From NCBI GenBank assembly GCA_035759925.1, contig DASTTY010000059.1, forward strand, positions 1 to 8,598: a stretch of 8,598 bases of DNA, given 5' to 3'. Below, piece by piece: positions 5,363 through 8,598 of this stretch. Numbering within the stretch: position 1 is the first letter of the stretch; each line of letters starts with the position of its first letter. A program made the translations under genes and the position numbers. Below the pieces are notes generated by a model. The model saw only the letters and a list, made by a program, of their open reading frames with translations. It made no database searches and was not told the origin of the DNA. Source of the DNA: RHKX01 sp035759925 (GTDB lineage: Bacteria > Actinomycetota > Thermoleophilia > Solirubrobacterales > 70-9).

Positions 5363-6232
5363 ATGAACCGGAGACGGACTGCGGCCGTGGCGGTGCTCCT
5401 CCCCCGGATCGCCCTACGCTCGCTCCTCGTGCTGGCAGGAGTCCTCGCGGTCGCGATCGTCGCCGCCGTGCCCGCAACCGCCTCGCTGAAGATCCATCAG
5501 TCGCGGCGCAGCAAGCCGACGTCGGCCGCGTTCGACGGGGTCACCGCGACCTGCCCGCGGGGTGAGGGAGCGATCAGCGGCGGCTACGAGGTCCCCCAGG
5601 CCTCCGCCATCACCGGGATCTTCGAGCCCTGGGGCTCGTTCCTCGGCGACGACGACGGGTGGCAGGCGTCGGTCGCCCAGCTCGGCGACGAGCTCAAGGA
5701 CGGGTTCGTCACCAGCTTCGCCTACTGCGCCAAGCTCGGCAAGGACGTCACGACCCGCGGCGAGTCGACCGACATCAGCAACGGCGCGTTCAGCGACCTG
5801 ACCGCCTCGTGCAAGCGCAAGGAGACGCTGATCTCCGGCGGTTGGGCGGTCTCCGCCAGGCTCGGCACCTCCGCCCTCGTGTTCCAGTCGCTGAAGCAGG
5901 GGGCGAGGTCGTGGACGGTGTCGGGACGGACGACGACCACCGGCACCGCGAGCCTGATCGCACTGGCCGACTGCGTGCCATCGAAGAAGGCGCCCGACCT
6001 CGTGACCCGCAAGCACCAGGAGACCGTCAACGGAACCGACTCGACCGTCGTCGCATCCTGCCGGAAGAGCGAGCAGGTCGTCTCAGGCGGCTTCACCTCC
6101 AACACCGCGTTCATTCCCTTCATCTTCCACCGCGGCACGAGGCGCACCTGGGGTGCCCGGGGCGCGACGCTCGGAAGCGCCGGCACCGGTACGACCTTCG
6201 CCTACTGCGAGAAGCTCGCCAAGCCCCGCTAA
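5363..6232 (+). CDS. secreted protein of three two-cysteine repeats, function unknown
   Basis: The 289-residue protein begins with an Arg-rich n-region and a long hydrophobic stretch (about 20-38), ending VPATA before S41. This is a Sec-type signal peptide with cleavage after A40. The mature part contains three related units of about 65-70 residues (roughly 57-126, 141-207 and 223-286). Each starts with a Cys followed by a Gly-Gly motif: TATCPRGEGAISGGY, TASCKRKETLISGGW and VASCRKSEQVVSGGF. Each ends with a second Cys in an aromatic or hydrophobic context: FAYCAKLGK, LADCVPSKK and FAYCEKLAK. The pairs C64/C122, C150/C204 and C233/C282 are probably disulfides outside the cell. There are no catalytic motifs, no anchor and no LPxTG. 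I do not recognise a named function. An own promoter and the lack of operon partners suggest a single-gene unit. The start is fixed by the signal peptide. Confidence 0.85.
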   Translation: MNRRRTAAVAVLLPRIALRSLLVLAGVLAVAIVAAVPATASLKIHQSRRSKPTSAAFDGVTATCPRGEGAISGGYEVPQASAITGIFEPWGSFLGDDDGWQASVAQLGDELKDGFVTSFAYCAKLGKDVTTRGESTDISNGAFSDLTASCKRKETLISGGWAVSARLGTSALVFQSLKQGARSWTVSGRTTTTGTASLIALADCVPSKKAPDLVTRKHQETVNGTDSTVVASCRKSEQVVSGGFTSNTAFIPFIFHRGTRRTWGARGATLGSAGTGTTFAYCEKLAKPR

Positions 6233-6245
6233 CCTGCGCCGACCT

Positions 6246-6317
6246 GCCCGGATAGCTCAGCGGTAGAGCACCTCCATGGTAAGGAGGGGGTCGTGGGTTC
6301 AAGTCCCACTCCGGGCT
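6246..6317 (+). tRNA. tRNA-Thr (anticodon GGT)
   Basis: The 72-nt cloverleaf has acceptor GCCCGGA (6246-6252) paired with TCCGGGC (6310-6316) and discriminator T at 6317. The D arm is GCTC-AGCGGTA-GAGC, the anticodon arm CCTCC-ATGGTAA-GGAGG with GGT at 6278-6280, the variable loop GGGTC and the T arm GTGGG-TTCAAGT-CCCAC. CCA is not encoded. It begins 13 nt after the stop of the secreted-protein gene. Confidence 0.96.
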
Positions 6318-6353
6318 CTCGCCGCCTGCCCTCCCCGCCCGCTTCCCCGAACG

Positions 6354-6392
6354 CGCGAAGGGCCCAGGGCGCGAACGCCGGGGCCCTTCGCG
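6354..6392. terminator. strong bidirectional hairpin between tRNA-Thr and the DUF4242 gene
   Basis: CGCGAAGGGCCC (6354-6365) and GGGCCCTTCGCG (6381-6392) form a perfect 12-bp stem. The 15-nt loop itself holds GGCG-CGAA-CGCC (6368-6379), a nested tetraloop hairpin. It lies 37 nt after tRNA-Thr and 30 nt beyond the stop of the convergent gene, so it can serve both. There is no T-run on either strand, as is common for actinobacterial terminators. Confidence 0.75.
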
Positions 6393-6421
6393 TGGCGGCC
6401 GGTTGGGGGCAGACGGTCGGC

Positions 6422-6721
6422 TCAGCCGATCGTCTCGGCCACCGGGTCGGGACGGATCACGACCGTGTCGGCGACGCGCCAGATCTGATCGGCGGGCATG
6501 CCCACCCGGCGGGCGTGGTCGCGGATCGCCTCCGGGCTCGTCGCCTGATAGATGCAGACACTGCCGAGGGTGCCGTCCTCCTCGGCGATCACGTAGCTGC
6601 GGATCCAGCGGACGTCCTGCGGGAACTCCTCGTCGGCGACGCTCTTCGAACGCGCCGCGACCTGCTCGAGCTCCTCCGGCGATCCCCAGGCGTTCAGCCG
6701 GCGAATTGCGTAGGTGTCCAT
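6422..6721 (-). CDS. small DUF4242-family protein (SCO4226-like)
   Basis: The 99-residue protein reads MDTYAIRRLNAWGSPEELEQVAARS, then VRWIRSYVI, SVCIYQATSPEAIRDHA and ADTVVIRPDP, a pattern I recognise as DUF4242. These are compact alpha/beta ferredoxin-like proteins, one of which, Streptomyces SCO4226, has been described as nickel-binding. Possible metal ligands here are C56 and H69, but the family's cellular role is unsettled. The start at 6721 is preferred over in-frame ATGs at 6787 and 6736 because AGAGGAG (6733-6727) lies 5 nt upstream and the domain begins immediately. It has no signal peptide or membrane segment. It is a single-gene unit that converges on the terminator after tRNA-Thr and diverges from the rpmG operon. 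Confidence 0.85.
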   Translation of the reverse strand: MDTYAIRRLNAWGSPEELEQVAARSKSVADEEFPQDVRWIRSYVIAEEDGTLGSVCIYQATSPEAIRDHARRVGMPADQIWRVADTVVIRPDPVAETIG

Positions 6722-6726
6722 CTTCG

Positions 6727-6733
6727 CTCCTCT
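6727..6733 (-). promoter_or_regulatory. ribosome binding site deciding the DUF4242 start
   Basis: AGAGGAG on the minus strand ends 5 nt before ATG 6721-6719. The alternative start at 6787 has nothing comparable. Confidence 0.7.
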
Positions 6734-6792
6734 CATTGCTTCGCTTTCATTTCGGGTCGCGACATTGGCGATCACGAGGTCGGACAATCAAG

Positions 6793-6811
6793 AGGACTTC
6801 CGTCCTAGGAC
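6793..6811. promoter_or_regulatory. palindromic operator-like element
   Basis: AGGAC (6793-6797), GTCCT (6802-6806) and AGGAC (6807-6811) alternate orientation. GTCCTAGGAC (6802-6811) is a perfect 10-bp palindrome centred on CTAG. It lies in the 286-bp gap between the DUF4242 gene and rpmG, upstream of the rpmG promoter candidate. A regulator site for either divergent unit is possible, but no regulator is known. Confidence 0.35.
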
Positions 6812-6829
6812 GCCCATGAGCCACCGTGC

Positions 6830-6857
6830 TTGCCGGCCGTGACCGCCGCGCTATCCT
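6830..6857 (+). promoter_or_regulatory. promoter candidate of the rpmG-secE-nusG-rplK block
   Basis: TTGCCG (6830-6835) and TATCCT (6852-6857), 16 bp apart, each match the consensus at 4 of 6 positions. Transcription from about 6864 would give a leader of some 144 nt before rpmG, longer than usual. Confidence 0.45.
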
Positions 6858-6880
6858 TCCCCGCACCTCGCGCCCGGGAC

Positions 6881-6896
6881 CTGGGCTCGCGCCCAG
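6881..6896 (+). promoter_or_regulatory. leader hairpin upstream of rpmG
   Basis: CTGGGC-TCGC-GCCCAG is a perfect 6-bp stem with a 4-nt loop, about 17 nt after the predicted transcription start. No following T-run is present, so it is more likely mRNA structure or a pause site than a terminator. The rest of 6897-7007 holds no gene I can support. Confidence 0.4.
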
Positions 6897-7007
6897 CCTC
6901 GACGGCCCTGATCAGGAGCCCGGCAGGCACGGTCGGCCGGGAGCGAGGGAGTCGCGAGACGCACCCAAAGTGACGAGAGCTTCAACCCCGACTGCCTGGA
7001 TGTATAG

Positions 7008-7172
7008 ATGGCCCGTGGAGACGTACGCATAGCGGTCACCCTCGCCTGCGAGGACTGCAAGCACCGCAACTACCAGACCAACAAGTCGCGGCGGAACACG
7101 CCGGACCGGATCGAGATGCGCAAGTACTGCCGCTGGTGCGGCCACCACACCGCGCACAAGGAGACCCGCTAG
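7008..7172 (+). CDS. rpmG: 50S ribosomal protein L33
   Basis: This 54-residue protein reads MARGDVRIAVTLACEDCKHRNYQTNKSRR, then MRKYCRWCGHHTAHKETR, a complete bacterial L33 of the large subunit. It carries the zinc-ribbon form, with cysteines at 14, 17, 41 and 44 (CxxC...CxxC). Lineages that also keep a cysteine-free copy usually express that one under zinc shortage; any second copy lies outside this window. No Shine-Dalgarno sequence is evident before the ATG. The TAG stop is 5 nt from the secE start, so the two are co-transcribed and probably coupled. Confidence 0.95.
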   Translation: MARGDVRIAVTLACEDCKHRNYQTNKSRRNTPDRIEMRKYCRWCGHHTAHKETR

Positions 7173-7177
7173 CGACG

Positions 7178-7696
7178 ATGGCGAAGAGCCGGGCACAGCG
7201 GAAGGCGGAGGCGGCGCGCAAGCGCCGGCTCGCCGAGCAGGGGATCGAGGTCGAGCGCGAGGACGAGTCGCGCGCCCAGCACGACACCCAGGTGCCCGAG
7301 TCCGCCTACGAGCTCGAGGCCGAGCTGGCGATCGAGCACGGCGCCGAGGAGACCCCCGACGAGGCCCTCGGGAACGCCCCCGACGACGCCCTCGACTCGC
7401 CCGCACCCGTCAAGGCCGACCGCCGCGAGGAGCGCCGCCGCCGCAAGGAGGCCGAGCGCCGCGCCAAGGAGCAGGCCGCCCGCCGCGCCGCCAAGGAGCC
7501 GGTCGCCGAGCGCGAGCGCGGCCCGGTCATCAGCTTCTTCTCCTCGGTGATCAAGGAGCTGCGCAAGGTGCAGTGGCCGGACCGCGATACGCTGGTCCAG
7601 GCCTCGGTCGTGACGCTGCTCTTCGTCGCCGTCGCCGCCGCCTACCTCGGCGTCCTGGATGCAATCTTCAGCCGCCTCATCGACCTGCTGATCTGA
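7178..7696 (+). CDS. secE: preprotein translocase subunit SecE with long charged N-terminal extension
   Basis: The 172-residue product ends in a canonical SecE domain: FFSSVIKELRKVQWPDRDTLVQAS (120-143) is the amphipathic helix and conserved hinge, and VVTLLFVAVAAAYLGVLDAIF (144-164) is the single transmembrane helix. SecE clamps SecY in the inner-membrane SecYEG channel. The first 115 residues are an unusually long cytoplasmic extension, basic (1-18), then acidic (22-75), then strongly Arg/Lys/Glu helical (80-113). The ATG at 7178 is chosen because it follows the rpmG stop by 5 nt and reads MAKSRAQRKAEAARK; an in-frame ATG at 7136 lies inside rpmG. Position between rpmG and nusG is the classic order. 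Confidence 0.93.
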   Translation: MAKSRAQRKAEAARKRRLAEQGIEVEREDESRAQHDTQVPESAYELEAELAIEHGAEETPDEALGNAPDDALDSPAPVKADRREERRRRKEAERRAKEQAARRAAKEPVAERERGPVISFFSSVIKELRKVQWPDRDTLVQASVVTLLFVAVAAAYLGVLDAIFSRLIDLLI

Positions 7697-7740
7697 GGAT
7701 CCGCAGCGAGCCAACCGACCAAGGAAGAGCGTTCAAAGAG

Positions 7741-8307
7741 ATGTTTCGCTGGTACGTGATCAACACATATTCGGGCCACGAGAACAAGGTCAAGCACAAC
7801 CTCGAGCACCGGGTCCAGACGATGGGCCAGGCGCGCAAGGTCCGACAGGTCGTCGTCCCGACCGAGCAGGTCCAGGAGATCAAGGATGGCCGCAAGGTCA
7901 ACGTCGAGAAGCGGACGATGCCCGGCTACGTCCTCGTTCAGATGGAGATGACCGACGAGGCCTGGGGCCTGGTCAAGAACACGCCCGGAGTCACCGGGTT
8001 CGTCGGCTCCCGCAACAAGCCGCTGCCGCTCTCGCAGAGCGAGGTCGACAACCTCCTCCACACCGAGACCCCGGGAGCCGCCCCCGCCGCGGCCGGGGCG
8101 CCGGGAGGCGGCGGTGCCGAGCGCGCCAAGCCGCGCGCCCAGTACGAGATCGGGGAGACCGTCAAGGTCATCTCCGGCCCGCTCTCCGACTTCTCCGGCG
8201 AGATCGCCGAGATCAACGACGACGCGGCCAAGCTCAAGGTGCTCGTCTCGATCTTCGGCCGCGAGACGCCGGTCGAAGTCGGCTACGACCAGGTCAAAAA
8301 GGTCTGA
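7741..8307 (+). CDS. nusG: transcription termination/antitermination factor NusG
   Basis: The 188-residue protein begins MFRWYVINTYSGHENKVKHNLEHRV, the NusG N-terminal (NGN) domain, which runs to about 107 with KRTMPGYVLVQMEM and NTPGVTGFVG (80-89), the face that binds RNA polymerase. An Ala/Pro/Gly linker (111-127) leads to the C-terminal KOW domain, IGETVKVISGPLSDFSGEIAEIN (137-159), through GYDQVKKV. NusG modulates pausing and links polymerase to Rho or to the ribosome via S10. The frame is open well upstream, but ATG 7741 is right: the NGN start is immediate, and GGAAGAG (7723-7729) precedes it by 11 nt. It lies 44 nt after secE. Confidence 0.96.
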   Translation: MFRWYVINTYSGHENKVKHNLEHRVQTMGQARKVRQVVVPTEQVQEIKDGRKVNVEKRTMPGYVLVQMEMTDEAWGLVKNTPGVTGFVGSRNKPLPLSQSEVDNLLHTETPGAAPAAAGAPGGGGAERAKPRAQYEIGETVKVISGPLSDFSGEIAEINDDAAKLKVLVSIFGRETPVEVGYDQVKKV

Positions 8308-8318
8308 GGAGGCTGAAG

Positions 8319-8598
8319 ATGGCCAAGAAGGTCCTGACACTCATCAAGCTGCAGATCCCCGCCGGGGCCGCCAACCCGGCCCCGCCGGTCGGCCCCGCGC
8401 TCGGCCAGCACGGCGTCAACATCATGGACTTCTGCAAGGCGTTCAACGCGCAGACGCAGCAGGACTCGGGGACGATCATCCCGGTCGAGATCACGGTCTT
8501 CGAGGACCGCAGCTTCACGTTCATCACGAAGACGCCCCCCGCCGCCGTCCTGATCAAGGAGGCGATCGGCATCCCGAAGGGGTCCGGTGAGCCGCACG
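8319..8598 (+). CDS. rplK: 50S ribosomal protein L11, 5' part
   Basis: The first 93 codons are present and the gene runs off the window; the family is about 141 residues. The sequence MAKKVLTLIKLQIPAGAANPAPPVGPALGQHGVNIMDFCKAFN, then FEDRSFTFITKTPPAAVLIKEAIGI and KGSGEP, is a clear L11 N-terminal domain, the part that interacts with elongation factors and release factors at the GTPase centre. AGGAGG at 8307-8312, 6 nt before ATG 8319, is the best ribosome binding site in the window. It follows nusG by 11 nt, as in most bacteria, and rplA would be expected next. Confidence 0.96.
   Translation, partial: MAKKVLTLIKLQIPAGAANPAPPVGPALGQHGVNIMDFCKAFNAQTQQDSGTIIPVEITVFEDRSFTFITKTPPAAVLIKEAIGIPKGSGEPH

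Noticed and set aside
6981..7008. TTCAAC and TATAGA, 16 bp apart, as an rpmG promoter
   Set aside because: The -10 would overlap the rpmG ATG, so transcripts would start inside the gene.
1..8598. CRISPR array, insertion sequence or origin
   Set aside because: No regularly spaced repeats, no transposase-like protein with terminal inverted repeats, and no DnaA-box cluster were seen.

Overview
The window is very GC-rich DNA with dense, bacterial-style gene packing. It carries a housekeeping sigma factor with region 1.1, an rpmG-secE-nusG-rplK block, TAnnnT-type -10 elements and several probably leaderless starts. Together these suggest a high-GC actinobacterial lineage. The archaeal-like (MptA-type) GTP cyclohydrolase and the PD-(D/E)XK nuclease beside a tRNA make me think of Thermoleophilia (Solirubrobacterales or relatives). 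That is inference, because there is no 16S or other strict marker here.

Left part (1-2163): the possible first codons of a leftward gene lie at the edge. Next come a family 5 uracil-DNA glycosylase (+), a leftward VapBC-type toxin-antitoxin pair whose toxin gene overlaps the glycosylase gene tail to tail by 30 bp, and pgsA (+) for phosphatidylglycerophosphate synthesis. The TATGG-repeat region over the vapB start is a likely autoregulatory operator.

Middle (2176-4469): a GTP cyclohydrolase of the FolE2/MptA superfamily (-) and rpoD (+) diverge from a shared 152-bp intergenic region. A seven-codon ORF with its own ribosome binding site overlaps the rpoD start.

The oddest segment is 4477-5229 (-). 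A PD-(D/E)XK endonuclease-like ORF stays open straight through a complete, intron-less tRNA-Tyr gene on the same strand and continues in frame into an AbrB/MazE-like DNA-binding domain. The AbrB part has no in-frame start of its own. A plausible ribosome binding site and ATG sit just upstream but are one base out of frame. This is the best candidate in the window for an undescribed arrangement: a nuclease, tRNA and antitoxin-like module, or the decayed remains of one.

Right part (5230-8598): a secreted protein made of three two-cysteine repeats, tRNA-Thr, a strong hairpin terminator shared with a convergent small DUF4242-type protein gene, then a 286-bp regulatory stretch with a palindrome, a promoter candidate and a leader hairpin. 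The transcription/translation block follows: rpmG (zinc-ribbon L33, too short for many ORF cut-offs), secE with a long charged N-terminal extension, nusG, and the first 93 codons of rplK, cut by the window end.
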